Positions 47,401 to 53,664 of a stretch of DNA of 64,000 nucleotides are shown here, piece after piece. Under the pieces are notes generated by a model that had not been told where the DNA came from, did not search any database, and was given only the letters and a program-made list of their open reading frames with translations. Both the position numbers and the translations under genes were made by a program. This DNA comes from Bursaphelenchus xylophilus (taxonomy: Eukaryota > Nematoda > Chromadorea > Rhabditida > Aphelenchoididae). The stretch lies in NCBI GenBank assembly GCA_904066235.2, contig CAJFCV020000004.1:4712001-4776000 (forward strand), written 5' to 3'. Positions within the stretch are counted from its first letter, which is position 1, and the number at the start of each line of letters is the position of its first letter.

Positions 47401-47946
47401 CTTCTCGATTAAATCACCAACTTCGAGGCCGGCTTGATCGGCACAACCATTCAGAAGGACCTGGCATTAAATAAAGAGTAATTGCAAAGTTAGGAACCTA
47501 TTTTTTGTAAAAAAAGTTAATTTTTGATGACAAAACTGCTTCAATTTTGTAAATTGACAGTGTTATTCTCTGCCAATGCAATTCAATTCCCTTCAATAAA
47601 AGAAAAGTTGTAAATCCATTTTCTTCTGCAGACTTCTCCTTATACGATGCAGGTTTACTTCACTCAAAACAATCTCGAATTAATTGCCAAGAGCGACAAA
47701 TTCCATGAACTTGCATTTATTTACGACTACGCTTTAAAAATGCATCAAATCACACTCTAAATATAATTATTCAGTAAAATAAAAGAGGTGTTCGCTTCAT
47801 TTCCTTTTTCCCATAAATTTTTTTCCCTGAGGCGTTTTTCTTACCTGCGAAACGAAGACCTGTCCATTATCGCGAGCGGCCATCCGAAAGCCCCACGGCG
47901 GTCCGTTCTTCAGATTCAGCTCCATTTGAATCTGACTCTCGCCCAT
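23497..47946 (-). CDS. sorb-1: PDZ - SoHo - 3xSH3 scaffold (sorbin/CAP/vinexin family, sorb-1-like)
   Basis: Seventeen exons in unbroken phase, 1494 aa: 47845-47946, 47315-47460, 45558-46985, 45419-45483, 45186-45271, 44719-45063, 44430-44530, 43823-44142, 39878-40357, 39168-39638, 38945-39089, 38668-38880, 38342-38456, 38214-38306, 37935-38140, 23626-23732, 23497-23558. Residues 1-83 form a PDZ domain (GPPWGFRMAA ... CADQAGLEVGDLIEKM) of the ZASP/PDLIM type. A Q/P/S-rich linker of about 475 residues follows. The SoHo motif is DDPNWYKDMFKKMHVID in exon 8. SH3-1 (CTALYKFVAQHP ... GHIGIFPASYV), SH3-2 (VRAVYPFQARNPNELSLKAG ... GIFPRSYV) and SH3-3 (YRVLYPYEPRQSDELELDEN ... GTFPGNYV) close the protein. 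Family members link vinculin-type adhesions and the actin cytoskeleton in muscle. AATAAA on this strand is at 23341-23346. A TTTCAG ends one base before the ATG. Confidence 0.88.
24017..24649 (+). CDS. Nested hypothetical protein with repeated NPxL-R-F/L-Y motifs
   Basis: Two exons, 24017-24244 and 24383-24649, 164 aa, on the strand opposite to its host gene, about 290 bp from the host exon 16. The protein begins MNNIKPLGFLSGSPGTALDR and ends GLASLFAQE. A short motif recurs three times: LDRFYRNPSD near residue 18, NPELRRLYPD near 103 and NPDLNRFYSPP near 136. The rest is acidic and Ser-rich (STSIWSTDGEGGESDN). No signal peptide, membrane span or known domain is seen; I do not recognise the family. 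The poly(A) signal AATAAA (24645-24650) overlaps the stop codon, with ATTAAA near 24738 as another candidate. Codon use is C-rich, like a moderately expressed gene. The motifs could be short linear binding sites. Confidence 0.75.
24650..25809. other. Intronic spacer with a GC-rich patch
   Basis: About 25320-25570 is clearly richer in G and C than its surroundings (CTCGCCGGCAACAAG, GGCGGCGCTCCCAGAC). It is followed by an octamer-type ATGCAAAT at 25579-25586. No ORF fits the patch. A GCCTCAGGG motif is at 24871-24879. The patch could be a regulatory region or a non-coding RNA; neither is shown. Confidence 0.35.
25810..26466 (-). CDS. Nested single-exon gene, possible divergent globin-like fold
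   Basis: Intronless 218-aa ORF from ATG at 26466 to TAA, on the same strand as the host gene. The first helix, NLSSAHCKLLQRVWRELREE, has the L-S-x-x-x-x-x-L-L-x-x-x-W pattern of the globin A helix seen in many nematode globins. FRLRLRAHCRRFGRQM could be an E-helix with a distal His. The following LLGLSQVLEGMISSS lacks the expected proximal His of helix F, although a His follows in NPSHQQSF. The C-terminal helices LIIWQLFLENLS and MVFEAFCWSVARDY fit G and H. It is GC-richer than its surroundings and has no signal peptide. Other all-helical folds are possible. The ORF is firm; the fold is tentative. Confidence 0.7.
   Translation of the reverse strand: MNLSSAHCKLLQRVWRELREEKLKQIERPTSVYSFEEAASSSEDPFFALDCPLSLNLPWSDPAQQTLYQIVLGFVDNAVWELRSREFRLRLRAHCRRFGRQMAAVFRGTADLDQSLSWELLGLSQVLEGMISSSRTLNPSHQQSFRRNATKLIIWQLFLENLSTMVFEAFCWSVARDYTPNPLPTIYEADPKMCFPHRVHFRQKIPFLKRLLAKFVSF
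26467..32834. other. Intronic DNA without recognised genes
   Basis: Open frames here (for example 31016-31339) have no splice partners or known motifs. GCCCTGAGGC is at 27361-27370 and GCCCTGAGGG at 29453-29462. A 14-bp inverted pair of TATATTATCCATGA / TCATGGATAATATA at 27821-27865 forms a potential hairpin. Around 29965-30000 a fragment resembles the 2068-2502 MITE arm (CAGATTTTCTTTAAATTTT). Confidence 0.5.
32835..33757. mobile_element. Tc1/mariner-like MITE with about 330-bp inverted repeats, flanked by TA
   Basis: Begins CAGGGTCTTTCAAGAAATGT and ends with the mirror ACATTTCTTGAAAGACCCTG. TA dinucleotides at 32833-32834 and 33758-33759 flank it, the target duplication of the Tc1/mariner superfamily. 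The inverted arms extend inward about 330 bp each with scattered substitutions (for example TTGCAACCTTTTGAAAAAGG and its mirror). About 240 bp of non-repeated centre contains repeated GGCTAGCC words and no transposase. As RNA it would fold into a long hairpin, and it lies in the sorb-1-like intron. Confidence 0.85.
33758..35113. other. Intronic DNA without recognised genes
   Basis: CCCTGAGG- and CCCTCAGG-type motifs cluster here (34049, 34133, 34284). The ORF at 34730-34969 has no supporting features. Confidence 0.45.
35255..35887 (+). CDS. Candidate spliced gene in the left arm of the palindrome
   Basis: Proposed exons 35255-35273, 35306-35364, 35502-35632 and 35662-35887 join in phase to a 144-aa frame: MTIAEKARQKFLRQLIQDFL at the start, FKFHVEWLFPKLMSTSK in the middle and DDAKRLGQYMGDKEALIDGK near the end. 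Three exons lie in the arm; the last 30 or so codons run into the spacer. No known domain. The mirrored copy on the minus strand keeps the first exons but has TAG in place of TCG at the start of its last exon, so it is probably a pseudogene. The unusual second acceptor (GGGCAG) and the short first exon make the model uncertain. Confidence 0.35.
36129..36562 (-). pseudogene. Mirror copy of the palindrome gene, interrupted by a stop
   Basis: The right arm carries the same exons on the minus strand (MKIAEK ..., RQKFERQLIQDFLCFGRMQ, then the FKFHVEWLFPKL exon). After the last acceptor (TTTTAG) the sequence reads GTAGGG where the left arm reads GTCGGG, giving AGG TAG. The inner part is also more diverged from the left arm. 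The call depends on the exon model for the left copy. Confidence 0.35.
36712..37934. other. Intronic DNA, no gene seen
   Basis: No supported ORF. It contains a CCTGAGGC motif near 36878 and an octamer ATGCAAAT at 37684-37691. Confidence 0.45.
40817..41222. mobile_element. Diverged copy of the 2068-2502 MITE family
   Basis: Left end AAGTGCGACGCTCAGATTTTG, right end ATCTGAGCGGCGCACTTGGA, an inverted pair. The interior shares TTTGCAGAAACA, GATTTTTAGATC, CTCTCTCGGCGGCAAAAATC and GAGCTAAAACTTTCAAGAAT with the first copy, but in the opposite orientation. It lies in the 3.5-kb intron between exons 8 and 9 of the sorb-1-like gene. Confidence 0.7.
41223..43822. other. Rest of the 3.5-kb intron 8 of the sorb-1-like gene
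   Basis: Holds a weak MITE-like remnant near 41640-41850 (CTCTGCCGTTTCTCATC, CTTTGGAGAAGTTCCC) and the palindrome array listed separately. No coding exon in phase with the flanking ones is seen. Confidence 0.45.
42531..42728. repeat. Array of six imperfect TGCAC-N-GTGCA palindromes
   Basis: Eleven-base palindromes start at 42531 (TGCACAGTGCA), 42566 (CGCACTGTGCA), 42601 (TGCACGGTGCA), 42633 (TGCACCGTGCG), 42672 (TGCATTGTGAA, degenerate) and 42718 (TGCACAGTGCA). The spacing is 32-46 bp. The sequence between sites shares little beyond A-rich runs, so selection or decay of a short tandem repeat could each explain it. It is in a long intron of the sorb-1-like gene. Confidence 0.65.
44222..44256 (-). 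other. sorb-1: Alternative first exon of the sorb-1-like gene (short isoform)
   Basis: ATG AAT TTT ... encodes MNFESDFGFDD plus two bases and is followed by a GT donor (AG|GTAAT). Its phase is identical to that of the preceding exon 7, so both can join the SoHo exon at 44142. Exon 7 cannot splice into this exon: in that phase it meets a TGA at once. That makes it an initiating exon, giving a 748-residue isoform with SoHo and three SH3 domains but no PDZ or Q-rich linker. The promoter would lie within 44257-44429. Confidence 0.6.
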
Positions 47947-49368
47947 CCTGAAACCTCTAATTCTTTGATCGGCATCAGAATCAAAGGCCCCCGTGGGAAT
48001 CAGAAGTCGATTTCAATTGTTTCGCAGAATGGGAAAAACGATTTTAAAAACTCGCAAAATTAAATGGGATCGGGTTTTAGCGGGGTTTTATGACGATGGA
48101 AAAATTTTTGATCGATGCTCTTTTGTAAAATACGAAGAAAAATGTTCGAGACTAAAAAAACTGCCCTTTCGGATATATGAAATCCAACTTTTTCTCATGC
48201 AAAAAGCTCATAAAACGCATAAATCGCAAAATGATAGGGCGAAAGTTACATTATCGACTGGATTTCACGACTTTTACATAACGAAGGGACCAGAATTTCT
48301 ATAAAAAGTAAAATTAAAATATCTGAAAATAGGACCAGTATATAACTTTAGTCTCTTTTTTCCAAAAAAAAAACTTTGGAATCTCATCATTTTACAACAA
48401 ATCTTGTCGGCCTTATCACCGGTCCGTTCTGTCCAAAAATCGTTTTTAATTCGGTCAAAGGGTGATTCCGCTCTATCCACTTAATCCCCTGCTTTTTCTC
48501 CTTGACCCTTTTGCTCGTTCTGCCCTCCGGCGGCCAACTGACCTGCTGGCCAAGACTGATTTTTTAAGGCCCTCCGGGCTTAATGGATCAAACGGGAAGA
48601 GGAGTAAGAGGAGAAATAATTAGAGGCTCATTAATTCAGGAGTTGGTAGTTGACAAGGAAAGGAAAGAAAACAAGGCCGAGGTGTTCTTGTTTTAGTCAT
48701 TATGACGTCAAGTTTTGCAAACAGTTATGACAGAAAATAAATTTTTTAATTTTTGTTTGATCTGTTTAATACCAAGTGTAAGATATCTGCTAAAAACAGA
48801 GGGGCAGTTTTTAGAATACAACTGATTACACCCTCAAGAAAACCCCGTTATAACGCCTTTTACCCCTCCTTCCTTTCGAAACAAAAATTGCGCAAGGAAA
48901 CAGAATGAATTGAGTCATTTAGCAGATTTCCTTGGCCACGAAGAAATGTCCCAGACAAAAGGGGCCAGCAGATGAAAGGCCAACGATTTTTTTGGCAGAA
49001 AAACGACCTGTCACGTGCTTAATTTATGGGAATATTGAGAGATTTCCACAATTTACTTGGCAAAAGAGAAGTTTTCAAATACGATTACAAATTTTACTTT
49101 TTGATTGATTCAGATAAACCAGAATCAAAGGATTTTTGAATTGTTACACAGAGCAATGCGTAGTATTCTTCTTGATGGCCATTTTACTCGATTAAAGAGA
49201 GGTCGTACCACGGCAAACCCATATTGCATAACAGAATAAACTTCTAAAGGTCGGTTGAACATGGAATCCCTGCACTCCGGAAACAGATGAAAGGAACTCT
49301 TTTCCATAAACATCCCGGGTATAAAAACAGCGTTAACAAGGGCAGATCAGATCTCACCATAACATATC
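47947..49368. other. Intergenic region between the sorb-1-like gene and the TLP cluster
   Basis: Upstream of both the PDZ-first transcript (minus) and the first TLP gene (plus). ORF 47993-48304 has no supporting features. The TATA box of the TLP gene is at 49320-49327. Nothing else recognised. Confidence 0.45.
49320..49327 (+). promoter_or_regulatory. TATA box of the first TLP gene
   Basis: TATAAAAA in the context GGGTATAAAAACAG, 42 bp before the ATG at 49369. The same GTATAAAAACAG core is found before the third TLP gene at 51294, in an otherwise TATA-poor window. Confidence 0.6.
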
Positions 49369-50019
49369 ATGTCCTCGTTTTTGTTTATTCTTTTTCTTTC
49401 TTCCCTAATTACTTTACATGCCTCTGATACATCTACCACAAAGAAGTCGACAAATACGACTGAGGCAGACACAAGTTCAAATTCGGCAAACACAACGATT
49501 GCAGCTACAACGGCAACAACAACCAATAGTGTTACAACTAAGTCATCGAACGCAACGGCCACTAACATAACCCTTTCAACGTTGCCTACTGTAGCCAATC
49601 CTACCCTGTCAACCTTGCCTACTTTAGGAAATATTACCGTACCAATCATTCCAACACTAACTGCGGCTAACCTTACCCTTCCGACACTTCCCACATTACC
49701 CACCGTGAGCCTAACTTTTCCTGCATTGTCAACAATACCAGCATCTAATCTCAACTTTTCCACTCCTCCTTCCCTATGGAAGGTTCTCGGATTGCCGGAA
49801 ACAACGGCTTTGGCACCATCAAATCAATCCAGTAATGGTGTTCTTAAAGACCCCTTGACTCTGCCTCCATTTCCCACTTTACCAACACTCAACTTGTCAC
49901 CATTGGGGACCATAACAAGCAAACCGCCAGTTCATTTGGATGCATTTATTGATAAGATGAATCAAGTTTTAAGTCGAATTAAGATGAAGAAAATGAATCA
50001 AACAGAGTACGAAATATAA
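49369..50019 (+). CDS. Secreted Thr/Leu/Pro-repeat protein, copy 1
   Basis: Intronless, 216 aa. The signal peptide is MSSFLFILFLSSLITLHASD, cut near residue 18-20. A Thr/Ser/Asn-rich region (residues 20-70), with many N-x-T/S sites and clustered Thr, suggests heavy glycosylation. A repeat zone of about 100 residues is built on T-L-P (TLPTLPTVSL, STLPTLGNITV). The PSLWKVLGLPET motif then leads to a second TLP zone and a C-terminal helix HLDAFIDKMNQVLSRIKMKK. I recognise no family; the two following genes share the layout. Such proteins could coat cuticle, eggshell or gland secretions, which is a guess. Its 5' leader (CATAACATATCATGTCCTC) is almost identical to that of copy 2. Confidence 0.8.
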   Translation: MSSFLFILFLSSLITLHASDTSTTKKSTNTTEADTSSNSANTTIAATTATTTNSVTTKSSNATATNITLSTLPTVANPTLSTLPTLGNITVPIIPTLTAANLTLPTLPTLPTVSLTFPALSTIPASNLNFSTPPSLWKVLGLPETTALAPSNQSSNGVLKDPLTLPPFPTLPTLNLSPLGTITSKPPVHLDAFIDKMNQVLSRIKMKKMNQTEYEI

Positions 50020-50325
50020 GACCTGTAAATTATACTGGCGAGAAATTTTGGATAGTACAATAAACGCAATCATATTGATTTTTATATAAATATTTATTAT
50101 ACAACTCTGCGTTTGATATAAAGAGGCGATTCTGCGGATTTATAATGATTATTCGATTCTATAACAGTTATGTGGTACCTTTATCAACCACATTACCAAA
50201 GTACGTACTGAAGTAAAGTTCTACGACCAACAAAAGTACTCCGGCGGTGATCTATTTATGTTTTCATAAACATCTGTAATATCATGACAAAAAAGTGCGG
50301 ACCTCAGATCCCATCATAACATATC

Positions 50326-50909
50326 ATGTCCTCTTTGTTGCTCGTCGCATTCCTATTGCTCCCTATTATTGTAAACTCAGCCAATGCAACGACAACCCAA
50401 TCCCCATCGGTTGCAACGACTGGTAAGGAAACTTTGAAGGAAGTTTATAAATAGTCATCAAATTACAAGATGCACCCCTAACTGTGGCCACATTGTTCCC
50501 GACGATTCCAACATTTCCACCGCCTCCGACGCCAATTGTTTTGCCAACTCTACCAACGTTGGCCACATTGCCAACGCTCCCTTCTTTGTGGAAAATCCTA
50601 GGGATCCCTGAACCAACATTAGCCCCTTTAGCCCAACTAAATGGATTTCAAAAAAACCCTCAGGCAGTAACAATTGCTACCCTGCCGACGCTTGCTCCTT
50701 GGCCAACATTACCAACAAATCCTTCAGGGGTTACCGTTGGTGTTTCAGACCTAAAAAATCGGTTAGATTTCGATGGATTCATTGATCTGATGAATCAAGT
50801 CTTAACCCAAATGGGAAAGGATAAAGTCAATCAAGCTGAGGCTGAAGCATTTGCTCAGAAAATTGGATTCACGACTTCTTCGCCGCCCAAAATGTTACAT
50901 GTTAGATAG
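50326..50909 (+). CDS. Secreted Thr/Leu/Pro-repeat protein, copy 2
   Basis: Two exons, 50326-50422 and 50470-50909, 178 aa. The signal peptide is MSSLLLVAFLLLPIIVNSAN, like copy 1. The mature part has TLFPTIPTFPPPPTPIVLPT repeats, then PSLWKILGIPEPTLAPLAQL, matching copy 1, and the C-terminal helix FDGFIDLMNQVLTQMGKDK with an extra tail ending KMLHVR. The intron is very short: 47 nt with the acceptor ACAAG, or 32 nt with the upstream AATAG. Both keep the frame and differ by five residues; the 47-nt version is more plausible. The ATG was chosen by match to the copy-1 leader. The CATAAACATC element found upstream of copy 1 is kept, but the TATA box is degenerate (TGTAATATC). Confidence 0.8.
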
Positions 50910-51346
50910 ATTTCCACAAATTTCTTTAATTGTTTTCTTTTAAAGTTTTTTTTATTGTACATTATTAATAAACAAAAGGTTAGCGCACTCTCCAGGCTCC
51001 CTCGCATTCAAAATGCATGGATTATAAAGTGACCGACCAAGTTTTGTACTATACAGGTAAACAGTGCTAAATGATTAATCCTTAATTTTTAAACGCCATC
51101 AAATTTTGAGGTAATAAATCGGTTTCTTTAATGACTCCGATTTCATCGATTACGCAACGAATGGACTTGAATGAAAACAAATATTTGTCTAGAACAGTAA
51201 CCGCCCCAAGCGTTTGAATAAATTAGGACTAAAAAGAGAACACGCAATCCGGGAATTATGATCTTCTCGTCTGTGACAAAAACAAGTTGTTTCGTATAAA
51301 AACAGAGGGATTTGGGAAGAGCGTTCAGCCTGCACCCATCTATACC
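50910..51346. other. Intergenic spacer with the promoter of TLP copy 3
   Basis: Contains AATAAA-like signals after copy 2 (ATTAATAAAC near 50965) and the TATA box TATAAAAA at 51295-51302. No other gene is seen. Confidence 0.45.
51295..51302 (+). promoter_or_regulatory. TATA box of the third TLP gene
   Basis: TATAAAAA within CGTATAAAAACAG, 45 bp before the ATG at 51347. It matches the copy-1 core promoter over 12 bases. Confidence 0.6.
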
Positions 51347-52162
51347 ATGGCTAAATCTATTCTCTTGAGTCTAGCCTTTGTTTATACCGTATTGGCACAA
51401 CCGCAGAATGGATTACAAGGCCCGCCAGGCCAGGCTCCCAATGGAATAAATGGGGTGCCCGGGAATGGCCAAGGGGCTCCTAATAATGGAATCGTAACTC
51501 CGGCTCCTTTTGTACTTCCTACTTTCCCAACTTTCCCCACATTGCCTCCATTATTATTGAATCTACCTACTCTTCCGCCGTTGCCTACATTTGCACCGTT
51601 ACCGGCTGTCGCACCGATTCCGCCTAATAATGTGCTTTTCGGAGGTCCAGCCAATCCAGGGCCTCAGTCCGAACCTCCAAGCCCACCAAATCCCAGGAGT
51701 CCTCCAGTTCCCTTACCTGGACCCAACGTCCCCGGAGTGTTCGTGGCCAAACAGAATCCTCTGTTCCCACCCTTCCCATCTCTCTTCCCAACCACAGTAC
51801 CTCCACCAACTCTCCTTCCTCCTCTTCCCACAATACCTCCATTATTTCCAACTACAACCCTCTTCCCCCCATTACCCACCCTCTTCCCGACTCAGAAGCC
51901 AACACTTCTACCCCCTCTGATCAATCCATTTGCCATCACTACCACAGTCCGTCCAACAATTCTACCGGGTATCCCATTCCCTCAAAAGGTAGTCACTTTT
52001 GATGATTTTGTTAACCTTATGAACCAAGTTCTTCCCCAAATCGGATTGCAGAGAATCGATCCAAACCAGGCCAGAGCTTATATCAGCACTCATCCCCTCA
52101 GGGCAAGAGATGAGACGATTGAAACTGATCCAAGACAACCTAAAGAAGAAGAATTAGACTGA
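51347..52162 (+). CDS. Secreted Pro/Leu/Thr-repeat protein, copy 3
   Basis: Intronless, 271 aa from the ATG at 51347 (MAKSILLSLAFVYTVLAQPQ), a clear signal peptide cut after VLA. The reading frame stays open upstream to 51287, but the TATA box falls in that part, so I reject the longer start. A Gly/Pro/Asn-rich stretch (LQGPPGQAPNGINGVPGNGQ) looks collagen-like but lacks regular Gly-X-Y. Long repeats follow, mixing F-P-T-L-P, LLPPLPTIPPLFPTTTLFPP and similar units. The C-terminal helix FDDFVNLMNQVLPQIGLQRI is shared with copies 1 and 2; the acidic tail PRQPKEEELD is unique. It lacks the PSLWK motif. Function is unknown; the order of the three copies indicates tandem duplication followed by rapid repeat change. 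Confidence 0.8.
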   Translation: MAKSILLSLAFVYTVLAQPQNGLQGPPGQAPNGINGVPGNGQGAPNNGIVTPAPFVLPTFPTFPTLPPLLLNLPTLPPLPTFAPLPAVAPIPPNNVLFGGPANPGPQSEPPSPPNPRSPPVPLPGPNVPGVFVAKQNPLFPPFPSLFPTTVPPPTLLPPLPTIPPLFPTTTLFPPLPTLFPTQKPTLLPPLINPFAITTTVRPTILPGIPFPQKVVTFDDFVNLMNQVLPQIGLQRIDPNQARAYISTHPLRARDETIETDPRQPKEEELD

Positions 52163-52499
52163 TGAACTCGTGTGAATACGAAACAAGACATTTATTTCGT
52201 ATAATTATGCCTTACCGCTTATAAGGAAGCCAATTAGATAATATAAACATTTATGTTGGGTGGATAAATCAATATTTATGTTTTGAAATGCGAAACGTCC
52301 AACAATCCTTACATTTCCTATACTTGCATTCGATGTAAACTTTATTTTATTGACTTTTGAAAATGAGAATTCAAATCCAAAATCTCCCCACGTTTTTTGC
52401 TAACCCTGGCATTCCGCCCCAAGCGGGAGAAAATATTTTTTCCGTTCTCGTTTCACTCGGAAACTGGCTCAATTCTTATTTCCTGTAGTTGTTGTCGAA
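52163..52499. other. Spacer upstream of the PDCL operon
   Basis: No gene seen. A CCGTTCTCGTTTCACTC stretch and a TTGTCGAA leader precede the ATG at 52500. Probably holds the operon promoter. Confidence 0.4.
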
Positions 52500-53472
52500 A
52501 TGGCCACGCTAGACGAACGTTATTTGGATGGTCCCAATGTTGGGTATTGTTCATCATCAGACGAAGATGAACCTCAGCCATCAGGAGGTCCGGGAGTGCC
52601 AACAGATCCTCGGAATGCACCTCAGACTGGTCCCAAAGGAGTTCTGGCCGATTACAGGGATGCAAAACAAGCCGAGAAGCAAAAACAGCTTTTACAAGAG
52701 AAGAAGGTAAGGGATTCCCGTTTTTGGTATGGTTTTTAGGTTGCATCATCTTTTTTATATTGCTTGGTATTGAGAGGAATTCTTTGTTGCTGGTTTGCGC
52801 TTGCTCTTCTCCAACATAGTAATTAACTTTGCATCCATTTCCATTGGGCTTTGGCCTTTTTTGCCTTGAGAATCTTCGGGGATAATATAATTATTGACTT
52901 TTTCGATGGTCTCGGGAGAATTGCTAATGTCTAAATTTTGTACAGCTCTTAAAAGACGCCGAACGCTTTACATTGTCCGGGAAAGCAGACGAATCGGATG
53001 ATGAGGATTCTCTGGAGGCCATCAGGAAAAGGCGCATCGAGCATCTGAAGAATCTGAATAGAGCTCGAATTGTAGAGATTCCAAACAAAGAAGAGTTCCT
53101 TCATGTCATTGAGAGTACGAATACAGTCGGCGATGCCGTGATCCACATCTACAGGGATGGTCTTGAGGCCACACAAACCTTGAATGAGGCGCTTTTGGAT
53201 CTAGCTGCTCAAACCAAAAACACTCGGTTTTATAAGGTCAGAGCGAATGCCTTGGACATGACGAAGCAATTTGTAAGTCAATAAAAGCCTTTGTAAATTT
53301 TTTATTTTTGTTTTAGAGTGAGAATGCCCTTCCAACTCTCCAGATTTATTCCAAAGAGCATCTGATTGGTAACTTTGTGCGGATCACAGATTCCCTGACC
53401 GAAGACTTTGATGTCCGTGATCTCAAATCCCTCATCCAACAACACGAAGTCCCCCTCCAATTCAAAGACTGA
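52500..53472 (+). CDS. PDCL: Phosducin-like protein 1 (PDCL)
   Basis: Three exons, 52500-52706, 52946-53272 and 53317-53472, 229 aa. The N-terminus MATLDERYLDGPNVGYCSSS then DEDE and TGPKGVLADYRDAKQAE are the PhLP1 signature (TGPKGV plus a helix that contacts G-beta). The C-terminal thioredoxin-like half has VIHIYRDGLEATQTLNEAL, ENALPTLQIYSKEHLIGNFV and RITDSLTEDFD. By family it works with the CCT chaperonin to fold and assemble G-protein beta-gamma dimers in the cytosol. The protein is shorter than the human one (about 300 aa), mostly in the linker between the helical and thioredoxin parts. It is the first gene of a four-gene cluster with spacers of about 190-225 bp. Confidence 0.9.
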
Positions 53473-53664
53473 TCTCCAAATGCTTAATATTCTTGCCAAG
53501 CTTTCTCTACATATTATTCATGAAGTGGACCATAAAATATTATTAATAATTTCGAATAACATTCGAGTTGTTATTGTCAATTATACTTGAGAATAAGTTA
53601 GATGGAGATATAAGGGTGAATTGCAGGGTAAATCCGATGTGACGGGTAGAGATCAGGGTCAAAG

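Noticed and set aside
49347..49763. 138-aa minus-strand ORF rich in Val and Gly
   Set aside because: Antisense of the T-L-P repeats of TLP copy 1; the same holds for the minus-strand frames at 50366-50673 and 51382-51879.
51287..51346. Upstream extension of TLP copy 3
   Set aside because: It would put the TATA box inside the coding region and hide the clear signal peptide that begins at 51347.
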